Shown piece after piece: positions 26,803 through 34,669 of a stretch of DNA of 64,000 nucleotides. Made by a program: the position numbers and the translations under genes. This stretch comes from RGIG7111 sp036839975 (GTDB taxonomy: Bacteria; Bacillota; Clostridia; Peptostreptococcales; Anaerovoracaceae): NCBI GenBank assembly GCA_036839975.1, contig DAISVU010000004.1, forward strand, positions 40,142-104,141, read 5' to 3'. Below the pieces are notes generated by a model. It was not told the DNA's origin and ran no database searches. It worked only from the letters and a program-made list of their open reading frames with translations. Position 1 is the stretch's first letter. The number at the start of each line of letters is the position of its first letter.

Positions 26803-27969
26803 ATGGCAGCAGAAAATAAAAGAGATTATTATGAAGTGCTCGGACTTAAAAAAGGTGCTGGCGAGGATGAAATAAAAAGAGCATTTAAGAAGATGGCAAT
26901 GAAGTATCATCCTGACAGAAACCCGGGTGACAAAAAAGCGGAAGAAGCTTTTAAGGAAGTAAACGAAGCATACGGAGTACTCTCGGATTCTGAAAAAAAG
27001 AAAAGATATGACAGATTCGGACATGCGGGAGTAGACTCGAATGCAGGTTTCGGCGGAGCCGGAGGCTTTGGAACCGGCGGCTTTGACGGAGCAGGCGGGT
27101 TTGGAATGGATGACATATTTGACATGTTCGGAGGAATGTTCGGAGGAAAGGGCGGCTTTGGCGGTCAGAGCAGGGGCGGCTCTATGAAAGGACGCGACCT
27201 ACAAAAATCCGTGACGATCACATTTGAAGAGGCGGCATTTGGTACGAAAAAGCAGATAAAGCTCAATAAGTATGTGTCCTGTGATACTTGTGGCGGTTCA
27301 GGCGCAGAACCAGGAACCAGCAAGACTACATGTCCGGAATGTAACGGAACGGGACAGGTGAACACTCATCAGAGAACTCCTTTTGGAGTGTTTCAAAGCT
27401 CATCACCGTGTAAAAATTGCGGAGGTACGGGGCAAATAAATGAGCATCCGTGTAATGCCTGCGGAGGTTCGGGCAAAATTAAGAAAAATGTTACGATAGC
27501 TGTTGATATACCTGCCGGAGTTGACAATGACTCTGTAATATCGATCAAAGGACAGGGAGAACCTGGCGAAAACGGCGGGGCGAACGGTGATCTTTATGTA
27601 GTTGTATCTGTTAGACCGCATAAGCTCTTTAAGCGAAGAGGTCAGGATCTGTGGCTTGATATACCTGTAAGCTTCAATCAGGCGGCATTGGGTGCTGATA
27701 TAGTAGTCCCGACGCTTGACGGGAAGGTATCATATAAGATTCCTGCCGGAACGCAGCCTGACACGGTGTTCAGACTCAAAGGCAAAGGCATCAAGGCCTT
27801 GAGGGGCACAAGAATCGGTGATCTTTATGTAAAAGTGATCCTTGAAGTACCCGCGAAGCTCAATGCCAAACAGAAGAAGGCAATAGAGGAAATGGGCAGC
27901 ATTGTAAACGTGGATTGTTATAATAAGAAAAAAGGCTTTCTTAATTTATTAAAGGAACTTTTCAAATAG
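26803..27969 (+). CDS. dnaJ: Chaperone protein DnaJ (Hsp40)
   Basis: DnaJ delivers substrates to DnaK and stimulates its ATPase. The 388-residue type I protein has the J domain (YYEVLGLKKGAGEDEIKRAF start, with the HPD loop in MKYHPDRNPG), a long Gly/Phe-rich linker (GFGGAGGFGTGG and similar, about 75-125), four zinc-binding CxxCxGxG repeats (CDTCGGSG, CPECNGTG, CKNCGGTG, CNACGGSG) and the C-terminal beta domains. GAGGGAA precedes the ATG. It lies 166 bp after dnaK, separated by the CIRCE-like hairpin. Confidence 0.97.
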   Translation: MAAENKRDYYEVLGLKKGAGEDEIKRAFKKMAMKYHPDRNPGDKKAEEAFKEVNEAYGVLSDSEKKKRYDRFGHAGVDSNAGFGGAGGFGTGGFDGAGGFGMDDIFDMFGGMFGGKGGFGGQSRGGSMKGRDLQKSVTITFEEAAFGTKKQIKLNKYVSCDTCGGSGAEPGTSKTTCPECNGTGQVNTHQRTPFGVFQSSSPCKNCGGTGQINEHPCNACGGSGKIKKNVTIAVDIPAGVDNDSVISIKGQGEPGENGGANGDLYVVVSVRPHKLFKRRGQDLWLDIPVSFNQAALGADIVVPTLDGKVSYKIPAGTQPDTVFRLKGKGIKALRGTRIGDLYVKVILEVPAKLNAKQKKAIEEMGSIVNVDCYNKKKGFLNLLKELFK

Positions 27970-28249
27970 TACTTTAAGTATATTCACATGTGCGGGGATA
28001 TTCTTTGCTGCCTGTCGTTATCTATTATTCCACATCATTTTTGATATGCCCTGATGAGGTATTGTCCGGAATTTCCTGATTTGCCGAGATTTTAAGCCTG
28101 CTGAAGCTGCAAGCGACAAGTCGGGCTTTGATCAAATCCTGTCAATTGACCTGTTTGATATTTTATCATCACTTAAAGGGCGATTTATGACAAGTCTGAC
28201 TCAGTGATTAATGTAGCTTTATATACCGGCATTAAATTTTGGAGCATTT

Positions 28250-28990
28250 ATGAACAGATTTTTTGTTTCTGCAGTAAACGTAAATGAAAAAACAATAACT
28301 ATAGACAATAAAAGTGATATAAAGCATATTTCAAAGGTGCTGCGTCTGAAAGTCGGTGATGAGATCGAGGTATCTGATGCTGTAAAGTGGGAATATGTGG
28401 GCAGAATACTTTCGATCGGATCCGATGAATTGAAAATCCGCATAGAAGATAAGCAGGCATTTGCGCGCGAGCCGGCAACAGACATCACTTTGTTTCAGGG
28501 GATACCCAAGCAGGCTAAGATGGACGGTATAATTCAAAAATCTGTTGAACTTGGTGTCAAGGCTATAGTGCCGGTATTTATGAAACGCACGGTGATAGTT
28601 GACAAGGGACGTATAAAAAAAAGACTTGCCAGGTGGCAAAGAATTTCCGATGAATCTGTAAAGCAGTGCAAACGCGGTATAATACCCGAGATAAGTCAGC
28701 CTATGGATTCCAAAGATGCAATAGCAGCGCTTAAAGAATATGACATTGTGATCTTTACTTATGAAAATGAAAACGAAACGACCATAAAGGATATGCTCAG
28801 AAGCAAAAAAATAAGCCCCTCGGACAGGATCGCTTTGATAACAGGCCCTGAGGGGGGCTTCTCAGACGATGAAGCCCATGATATCAAAGCTGTTGGCGGG
28901 CAGTCCGTGTCACTGGGAAAGACGATACTTCGTACCGAAACTGCCGGACCTGCCGCGATAGCAATGATCATGTATGAACTTGAGCTTTAG
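28250..28990 (+). CDS. rsmE: 16S rRNA (uracil1498-N3)-methyltransferase
   Basis: RsmE methylates U1498 of 16S rRNA. The 246-residue SPOUT-class protein has the N-terminal PUA-like domain (HISKVLRLKVGDEIEVSD) and a knotted methyltransferase domain with LFQGIPKQAKMDGIIQKSVELG (QGIPK..KMD..IQK), CKRGIIPEI, LITGPEGGFSDDE and SLGKTILRTETAGPAA. GGAG lies 5 nt before the ATG. In many Firmicutes prmA stands between dnaJ and rsmE; here that place is a 280-bp gap without a gene. It runs convergent with the next gene, 18 bp apart. Confidence 0.95.
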   Translation: MNRFFVSAVNVNEKTITIDNKSDIKHISKVLRLKVGDEIEVSDAVKWEYVGRILSIGSDELKIRIEDKQAFAREPATDITLFQGIPKQAKMDGIIQKSVELGVKAIVPVFMKRTVIVDKGRIKKRLARWQRISDESVKQCKRGIIPEISQPMDSKDAIAALKEYDIVIFTYENENETTIKDMLRSKKISPSDRIALITGPEGGFSDDEAHDIKAVGGQSVSLGKTILRTETAGPAAIAMIMYELEL

Positions 28991-29008
28991 TGTACAGCTA
29001 TTTTGATG

Positions 29009-29599
29009 TTACCATTTTGTCGCGAGATCTTCTGCTACTGCGATCGATTCCGACAAGATTGCCTCTGCAGCCGACTCGTCTATATCCAGACCTTCGGCCT
29101 TGAGTGCATCAAAGCTGCCGATCTCAAACATTTTCGCAACTCCACGTACATAATCGGTACCGAAATCCATTCCTTCAACATATCCGCCGCTTGTCGTGAC
29201 ATAGAGAAGTTTTTCTGCTTTGCAAAGAGACTTGACCTCAGTACCTTCATAGTAAAATGTCAGGTTAGTCACAAATACATTTTCAAAATATATCTTGAGA
29301 ATGGATGGGAATGACAGATCCCAATAAGGTGCTGCGATCACGATTCTGTCTGCATTCGCGAACTTCGTGGCATATCTGAATACTCTGTCGCCCCAGGCCT
29401 GTTCCTGTATAAGTTTGAGCCTGTATGCCAGGTCTTTGTTGCTGATGGGTCTTATAGCTTCATTTTTGAGTGCTACTTCGAATATATGCACATCTTTATT
29501 ATTAAGTTCCTGATATTTATCTAAAAATGCTGTTGCGAGTCTGTATGTACGCGATTCTTTATCGGGCTTCATGCAACAGTTTACAAAAAGTATTTTCAT
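29009..29599 (-). CDS. Flavodoxin-fold NAD(P)H oxidoreductase
   Basis: About 196 residues with the flavodoxin-like fold of the NAD(P)H quinone reductase/azoreductase family: ILFVNCCMKPDKESRTYRLA (FMN phosphate-loop region), RIVIAAPYWDLSFPSILKIYFE, and VTTSGGYVEGMDFGTDYVRG. FMN-dependent electron transfer from NAD(P)H to quinones, azo compounds or other acceptors is the family role; the substrate is unknown. I chose the ATG at 29599 because CAGGAG lies 9-10 nt before it and the protein then begins at the first beta strand. A strong own promoter is present upstream. Confidence 0.85.
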   Translation of the reverse strand: MKILFVNCCMKPDKESRTYRLATAFLDKYQELNNKDVHIFEVALKNEAIRPISNKDLAYRLKLIQEQAWGDRVFRYATKFANADRIVIAAPYWDLSFPSILKIYFENVFVTNLTFYYEGTEVKSLCKAEKLLYVTTSGGYVEGMDFGTDYVRGVAKMFEIGSFDALKAEGLDIDESAAEAILSESIAVAEDLATKW

Positions 29600-29642
29600 T
29601 GACGGGTTCTCCTGCCTTGATAATAGTTTGGATGATGATATG

Positions 29643-29671
29643 ATTTTATGTTCAGTTTTTATAATTGTCAA
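29643..29671 (-). promoter_or_regulatory. Promoter of the flavodoxin-fold reductase
   Basis: Read on the minus strand: TTGACA (29671-29666), 17 bp, TAAAAT (29648-29643). It is 44 bp from the chosen ATG. Confidence 0.7.
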
Positions 29672-29907
29672 GCGTAAGTATAATTATTAAAATAAGAAAA
29701 CCAATTCCGGGGTTTTAGTTAAATAAAATAAGCATAATTAAATAAAATCAGTTTCAATATGGAGGAAAACGGGAATAGACAGAACAAACAAGAACAACAT
29801 CTTTATCGGAATATTTGATAAAAGACTTACGTCCGGAAGGTTACGGAAGATAATTATTGATAAATTATTTACACCGAAACCTGACGCTGTCAACGCACGT
29901 TCAAATA

Positions 29908-29936
29908 TTGCAATATACATGTATTTATGCTAAAAT
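29908..29936 (+). promoter_or_regulatory. Promoter of ferritin
   Basis: TTGCAA (29908-29913), 17 bp, TAAAAT (29931-29936). It implies a 5' leader of about 130 nt before ferritin. The rest of the 29600-30074 gap is AT-rich and holds no gene I can support. Confidence 0.55.
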
Positions 29937-29979
29937 AACTATGTATCAAATCGATGAGAGACGTTAATTTTGAAGGGTT

Positions 29980-30009
29980 CTTGCTATCGCTTGCGAGTGT
30001 CGATGCAAG
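29980..30009 (+). promoter_or_regulatory. Leader hairpin before ferritin
   Basis: CTTGC, a bulged T, and ATCG (29980-29989) pair with CGATGCAAG (30001-30009), nine pairs around an 11-nt loop. No U run follows, so it is not a terminator. A role in mRNA stability or regulation is possible. Confidence 0.35.
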
Positions 30010-30074
30010 CTGAGAATATTAAAAACTGACACAAATACAAAAATTAATGTAAAAACGAAAACAAGGAGGCAGAC

Positions 30075-30587
30075 ATGTTGGATAAGAATGTAAAAAGTCT
30101 GATTAATGAGCAGATAAACAAAGAGTTTTACTCTGCATATTTGTATCTGGATTTCTCAAACTACTATTATGATGAAGGCTTGGATGGATTTGCAAACTGG
30201 TACGAGGTACAGGCACAGGAAGAACGGGATCATGCAATGCTGATGCGCTCATATTTACATGATAACGGTGGATCCGTTTCTTTTGAGGCTGTTTCAAAGC
30301 CGGACAAGACATACACCAATGTTGGAGATCCGTTGAAGTTCTCGCTGGAACATGAACAGTACATCACAGAATCTATCAATACGATTTACAAAGCGGCGAG
30401 TGAAGTTAACGATTACAGAACAATGCAGTTCTTTGACTGGTTTGTTAAAGAACAGGGAGAAGAGGAAAAAAACGCGGAAGATATGATAAAGAAATATGAA
30501 TTGTTCGGGACAGATTCAAAAGGTCTATATTTGTTGAATCAGGAGCTTCTTGCAAGAACTTATACAACTCCGTCACTTACACTGTAG
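30075..30587 (+). CDS. ftnA: Ferritin
   Basis: Non-haem ferritin that oxidises Fe2+ and stores it in a 24-subunit shell. The 170-residue protein has the ferroxidase ligands of bacterial ferritins: Glu in NKEFYSAYLYLDFS, the EERDHA pair (AQEERDHAMLM) and FVKEQGEEEKNAEDM with a Gln/Glu site. An AAGGAGG site stands 6 nt before the ATG. It is followed within 60 bp by rubrerythrin, and together they handle iron and peroxide in an anaerobe. Confidence 0.96.
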   Translation: MLDKNVKSLINEQINKEFYSAYLYLDFSNYYYDEGLDGFANWYEVQAQEERDHAMLMRSYLHDNGGSVSFEAVSKPDKTYTNVGDPLKFSLEHEQYITESINTIYKAASEVNDYRTMQFFDWFVKEQGEEEKNAEDMIKKYELFGTDSKGLYLLNQELLARTYTTPSLTL

Positions 30588-30641
30588 TCATTATTTAAGT
30601 CGAATACATTAAATCAAAAAAAGGAAATGGAGGTATTTTCA

Positions 30642-31286
30642 ATGAAATATGTCTGTAAAGTATGCGGGTATGTCTATGAGGGTGACAATCCGCCGGAAGA
30701 ATGTCCGAAGTGTCATCAGAAAGAAGTATTTGAACCGGTAGAAACAGCAAAGAATCCGTATTCAGGAACTAAAACAGAAAAGAATTTGCTTGAGGCATTT
30801 GCAGGAGAATCGCAGGCAAGAAATAAATATACTTATTTTGCTTCAGTAGCTAAAAAAGCGGGATTTGAGCAGATTGCCGCATTGTTTTTAAAGACGGCTC
30901 AAAATGAAAAAGAGCATGCCGAATTGTGGTTTAAAGCACTCGGCTTGCTGGGCGATACTGCTGAAAATCTCGAGTCTGCAGCCGATGGCGAAAACTATGA
31001 ATGGACAGATATGTATGAGCGCATGGCAAGGGATGCGGATGAAGAAGGGTTCAAGGAACTTGCAGAACAGTTCAGGGGTGTTGCTGCGATTGAAAAGACA
31101 CATGAAGAACGCTACCGGAAGCTTCTTAATAATGTAGAGATGAAAGAGGTTTTCAAAAAGAGCGATGTCAAAGTTTGGGAGTGTCGCAACTGCGGACACA
31201 TTGTCGTGGGCACCGAGGCTCCGGAAGTGTGCCCGGTATGTGCTCATCCTCAGGCTTACTTTGAAGTCCATGCAGAGAATTATTAA
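30642..31286 (+). CDS. Rubrerythrin with rubredoxin-like centres at both ends
   Basis: Rubrerythrins reduce hydrogen peroxide in anaerobes. The roughly 214-residue product carries an N-terminal rubredoxin-like iron site (Cys5-x2-Cys8 and Cys21-x2-Cys24 in CKVCGYVYEG and CPKC). A diiron four-helix bundle follows (LLEAFAGESQARNKYTYFA, QNEKEHAELW, EEGFKELAEQFRGVAAIEKTHEERY). A second C-terminal rubredoxin domain (CRNCGHIVVG, CPVCAHPQAYFEV) completes it. Classical rubrerythrin has only the C-terminal centre, reverse rubrerythrin only the N-terminal one. The ATG at 30642 has GGAGG 8 nt upstream; an earlier ATG at 30627 is less well placed. Likely electron partners are rubredoxin or NADH oxidoreductases elsewhere. 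Confidence 0.94.
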   Translation: MKYVCKVCGYVYEGDNPPEECPKCHQKEVFEPVETAKNPYSGTKTEKNLLEAFAGESQARNKYTYFASVAKKAGFEQIAALFLKTAQNEKEHAELWFKALGLLGDTAENLESAADGENYEWTDMYERMARDADEEGFKELAEQFRGVAAIEKTHEERYRKLLNNVEMKEVFKKSDVKVWECRNCGHIVVGTEAPEVCPVCAHPQAYFEVHAENY

Positions 31287-31459
31287 TTAATATATTTAAA
31301 GCACTTACATATGACTTCACTATTTCATGACGGGAAGCTTTACAAAAAGGGCTAATAAAACTAGCCGGCATCATCTGTATGATTGTGCGTTTACAATTTC
31401 AGAATATATCAGAATATAGCTGAGAAGACTTCATAATAAAATAATAACAGCAGTTTTAG

Positions 31460-31505
31460 AAAGAATGAGACTGCATGCTGTATATGCATACTCATTCTTT
31501 TTTTT
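31460..31505 (+). terminator. Terminator after rubrerythrin
   Basis: AAAGAATGAG (31460-31469) pairs perfectly with CTCATTCTTT (31491-31500), with further inner pairing, followed by an uninterrupted T run to 31505. Confidence 0.92.
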
Positions 31506-31569
31506 GTGATCGACTATTTTTTTGATCTTTATTTTCCCCGATTTATTCCCTGCATACTGATTTTAACAG

Positions 31570-31598
31570 TTGACATATGATATCAATATGATATTATA
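31570..31598 (+). promoter_or_regulatory. SPFH promoter with overlapping direct repeat
   Basis: TTGACA at 31570-31575 and a -10 of the form TATTAT/ATTATA at 31592-31598. The 9-bp repeat ATATGATAT occurs twice (31575-31583, 31586-31594), 11 bp apart, inside the spacer and -10. One-turn repeats over the core promoter suggest a repressor site, possibly for the Arc-like protein encoded downstream. Confidence 0.55.
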
Positions 31599-31632
31599 TA
31601 GATATTAAAATTGGCAAAACAGGGAGGTTGTA

Positions 31633-32649
31633 ATGATGCAGGAAAAGATTTTAACTACTAAAAAAAACGGGATGGCGGTACTTATGCTGATTGTCATACT
31701 TTATGCGGCAGCATTATTTTTACTTATTTATAATAATACAGTGCTTATGGGTGAAATGATTGTTTCAATCATATGTGTTGCATTGTTATGTATCGGATGG
31801 ATCCCGCTCATCGGGCTTAAGGTGTTGAAGCCGCAGGAAGCACTTGTGCTGACTTTATTCGGTAAATATATCGGTACCATCCGCGGCGAGGGCTTTTATT
31901 TTGTAAATCCATTTTCGACCGGTGTGAATCCGGCGGCCAGAACTAAGCTTGGTCAGAGCGGAGATACGGATGATGGAAGAAAATCAATTTTTTCAAAAAA
32001 CAGAAATGATAAAGCCGATGCCTTGGAAATGTTGAATAAAAAAATCTCGCTCAAAGTAATGACATTGAACAACAATGTGCAGAAGATAAATGACTGTCTC
32101 GGAAATCCTGTAGAAATAGGGATCGCAGTTATGTGGAGAGTAACCGATACGGCAAAGGCGGTGTTTAATGTTGACAATTATAAAGAATATCTGTCACTGC
32201 AGTGTGACAGCGCTTTAAGAAATATAGTACGGAATTATCCCTATGATATCGCACCGAGAGTAGATACGACAGGTGACGGTGTTGCTGATGAAGGAAGTCT
32301 GCGCGGATCGAGCGAGGTAATAGTTGCAAAGATTCGTGACGAGATACAGAGCAAAGTCGGTGAAGCAGGTCTTGAAATAATCGATGCCAGAATCACATAT
32401 CTTGCTTATGCTACTGAGATTGCGGCAGCAATGCTTCAAAGGCAGCAGGCGGTGGCGATTGTTGATGCTCGTACCATGATAGTTGAAGGAGCAGTCGGTA
32501 TGGTGGAGATGGCTTTGGAACGGCTTAATGAAAAAGAGCTTGTGGAACTCGATGAAGAACGCAAGGCTGCTATGGTCTCAAATCTCATGGTAGTCCTTTG
32601 CGGCAGTCACGATGCGCAGCCGGTCGTAAATGCGGGCAGTCTGTATTAG
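31633..32649 (+). CDS. SPFH/Band 7 domain membrane protein
   Basis: A 338-residue stomatin/prohibitin-class protein. Two N-terminal hydrophobic segments (about residues 14-32 and 40-62) precede the SPFH domain, which begins LKPQEALVLTLFGKYIGTIRGEGFYFVNPF and continues through VGIAVMWRVTDTAKAVFNVDNY-like sequence and RYLAYATEIAAAMLQRQQA-like helix. Such proteins form membrane microdomain scaffolds; the partner is unknown. GGGAGG precedes two adjacent ATGs (31633, 31636). A charged insertion (about 105-125, Gly/Asp/Lys-rich) interrupts the first SPFH strands. The next gene starts 10 bp after its stop. Confidence 0.88.
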   Translation: MMQEKILTTKKNGMAVLMLIVILYAAALFLLIYNNTVLMGEMIVSIICVALLCIGWIPLIGLKVLKPQEALVLTLFGKYIGTIRGEGFYFVNPFSTGVNPAARTKLGQSGDTDDGRKSIFSKNRNDKADALEMLNKKISLKVMTLNNNVQKINDCLGNPVEIGIAVMWRVTDTAKAVFNVDNYKEYLSLQCDSALRNIVRNYPYDIAPRVDTTGDGVADEGSLRGSSEVIVAKIRDEIQSKVGEAGLEIIDARITYLAYATEIAAAMLQRQQAVAIVDARTMIVEGAVGMVEMALERLNEKELVELDEERKAAMVSNLMVVLCGSHDAQPVVNAGSLY

Positions 32650-32659
32650 CGCTTTGGAT

Positions 32660-32854
32660 ATGAAAAAGAAACAGGTGCCGTTGAGGCTTTCGGAAAAATT
32701 ATATGCTGCTATCGCGGCCTGGGCCGAGGATGACTTCAGATCAGTTAACGGACAGATCGAGTATCTTTTGTCGGAATGCGTAAAACAGCGCAAGAAGGAC
32801 GGAAGGTATGTGGGACAGGAAATAGATGTTCCACCAAAACTTGATATTAAATAG
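32660..32854 (+). CDS. Small Arc/ribbon-helix-helix-like protein
   Basis: A 64-residue product whose first 45 residues (KKQVPLRLSEKLYAAIAAWA, then DFRSVNGQIEYLLSECVKQ) read as an Arc-type ribbon-helix-helix: a short strand, helix, NGQIEYLL helix. Such proteins bind DNA as dimers or serve as antitoxins. A gene of this kind following an SPFH gene is an arrangement I have seen in other Firmicutes, so a linked function is plausible. No ribosome site is visible; the start lies 10 nt after the SPFH stop, so translation probably depends on coupling. An earlier in-frame ATG at 32630 would overlap the SPFH end. Confidence 0.7.
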   Translation: MKKKQVPLRLSEKLYAAIAAWAEDDFRSVNGQIEYLLSECVKQRKKDGRYVGQEIDVPPKLDIK

Positions 32855-32866
32855 AAATGGGGCTTA

Positions 32867-32911
32867 TAACATGTGACAGGAACCGCTTTTAGGCGGCAAT
32901 GTCACACGTTA
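32867..32911 (+). terminator. Hairpin after SPFH/Arc pair
   Basis: TAACATGTGACA (32867-32878) pairs with TGTCACACGTTA (32900-32911), one mismatch, with an inner CCGC/GCGG hairpin. The following T content is weak, so termination is probable but not certain. Confidence 0.55.
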
Positions 32912-32966
32912 TCGTGAATTTTACATTTTATATTTTATTTATAATATATTCTGCCATCATTAATAA

Positions 32967-32995
32967 TTTAATATACAATCGTATTGTATATTAAA
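32967..32995. promoter_or_regulatory. Perfect 29-bp palindrome before decayed two-component genes
   Basis: Arms TTTAATATACAAT and ATTGTATATTAAA are exact complements around CGT. It lies 24 bp before the old sensor-kinase start. The long exact symmetry suggests an operator, or a weak AT-rich terminator; no regulator gene remains intact nearby. Confidence 0.5.
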
Positions 32996-33019
32996 GCCTC
33001 GGTCACAGAGGTATTGAAT

Positions 33020-33988
33020 ATGAGCATAAAAAGAAATTTTTCATTTCAAATATACTCGTATACTCGTCATAGTTGTCCCTGTTATAGTCGCAGCAGCTCT
33101 TATAGGAGCGATTGTCAAAGGCCCTGGAATGTGCGGTACGGTGAAACGGTAGAAAACATCACGAAGGATAATTACGGCGTATATTCTGTATAGAGCCTTT
33201 TTAGAGAGTATGCTGAAGACAACGATTCGGGGAGAAAGTCTATTGATAGGATAAGGAAGGAAGTGTCATCGATCGGTTACCATTTTAAGATAATAAAAGA
33301 CGGTTTGACACTTTATTCTGATATAACAAATGATGATATCGCACGGGTGAAAGAATCCATAGGGAGGCTCTATGGGAGCAGCAGCGAATATACGATCATA
33401 AGCGGTAGTATTGTTATAATACACAGTGTTTATAAAAGCATGGTCATAAGACAGATGCATTAGCGATAAGGGTGAAAGATCCTGAAGGTTATCAAGGTCA
33501 TTCATATGTGATGAAAGATATGATAATATATACGTCAGTTATAATTTTCGTGCTGCTTGCCGCAGTGGTATTTACAAATCTTATCTTGTCACGCTGGCTT
33601 GCACGAAGCATTCTGAAGACTCTTGAAATGTTGAAAAAAGGAAGCAGCTTTATAAAGAACGGCGAACTTGATTTTGATATGAGGGTCAAGAGAAGGGACG
33701 AAATCGGTGATGTCTTGAATGATTTCGATGAAATGCGCCTGCGCTAGAAAGAATCCGTTGACGAATGCCTGAAATATGAGCAATACAGGAAAGAGCTGAT
33801 AATAGGGCTTTCGCATGATCTGAGGACGCCGTTGACTTCAATAAAAGGATATGTGGAAGGACTGCATGACGGTATAGCAAATACAGTTATTATGAAAACA
33901 AAATATTATGAAGCTATCGAGACCGGCATAGATACTTTAGAAACTCTTGTATCAAGTCTTTCCGATTTTTCAAAAACAGAACAAGGGT
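33020..33988 (+). pseudogene. Decayed sensor histidine kinase, 3' part deleted
   Basis: Remains of a membrane histidine kinase in several broken frames. It begins MSIKRNFSFQI, then shifts frame near 33055 into a hydrophobic run (LVIVVPVIVAAALIGAIV). An in-frame TAG sits at 33191, an extracellular segment reads to a stop near 33463, and the frame changes again to a second membrane span (IIFVLLAAVVFTNLIL) and HAMP linker. Another TAG follows MRLR at about 33745, then the dimerisation box LIIGLSHDLRTPLTSIKGYVEG. Similarity stops at about 33988 after SLSDFSKTEQG, before any ATPase domain, and a response-regulator sequence follows at once. Multiple stops and frameshifts make expression of a working kinase implausible. 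Confidence 0.88.
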
Positions 33989-34555
33989 TTAATAGTGATT
34001 TTGGATGTTATGCTCCCCGGAATTGACGGTTTTGAGCTTTGCAGGATCATACGCGATAAAGGCAATGTGCCGGTTATAATGGTGACAGCGCGAAAAGACG
34101 ATATCGATAAGATAAGAGGTCTGGGGCTAGGAGCTGATGATTACATCGTAAAGCCGTTCAGCCCTGCGGAGATGGTAGCACGCGTAAAGGCTCACATCGA
34201 CATACATGAACGTTTAATCGGGCTTAAAAGGAAAGAAAAAAACGTAGACAGACGCGATATAGTTATAAAGGGTCTTAGGATAAAACCTGTATCGAGACGT
34301 GTATTTGTAGACAACAGTGAGATTACTTTTGTAAATAAGGAATTTGATTTGTTGATGTTTTTCGCAGAAAATCCGGAAATCGTTTTCTCTAAGGAAACTT
34401 TGTTTGACAGGGTCTGGGGAGAGGATGCGATAGGAGACATGGCTACGGTCACTGTCCACATAAACAGACTGTGAGAAAAGATAGAAAAAAATAAAAAGAA
34501 CCCCGAATACATCGAAACAGTATGGGGTGCAGGATACAGAATGAAGGTGGATTGA
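33986..34555 (+). pseudogene. Decayed OmpR-type response regulator, N-terminus deleted
   Basis: The sequence starts inside the receiver domain at LIVILDVMLPGIDGFELC (phospho-Asp in LDVMLPG) and continues through MVTARKDD and GADDYIVKPFSPAEMVARV (conserved Lys) into a winged-helix DNA-binding domain (EFDLLMFFAENPEIVFSKETL first part, then HINRL). A TGA at 34472-34474 interrupts it in frame; after it the same frame continues EKIEKNKKNPEYIETVWGAGYR to a stop at 34555. The first 45 or so receiver residues are missing, fused to the kinase remnant, as expected from one deletion spanning the end of a kinase gene and the start of a regulator gene. Confidence 0.88.
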
Positions 34556-34669
34556 AAATGCCTTAATTTTATTTAAATTTTATGTTTATGTTCTTGCTCT
34601 TTTCTTATTGACTGCTAAACTCCGGGTACAAAAAGATTTTCAAAAAACATTAGAAGGAGTTGAGCAGAA

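Noticed and set aside
29738..29920. 60-codon hydrophobic minus-strand frame before ferritin
   Set aside because: AT-rich DNA easily yields hydrophobic frames; no ribosome site, and it overlaps the ferritin promoter.
33190..34474. Recoding of TAG or TGA as sense codons
   Set aside because: TAG and TGA end intact genes throughout the window (engB, dnaJ, lon, addA), and the broken genes also contain frameshifts.
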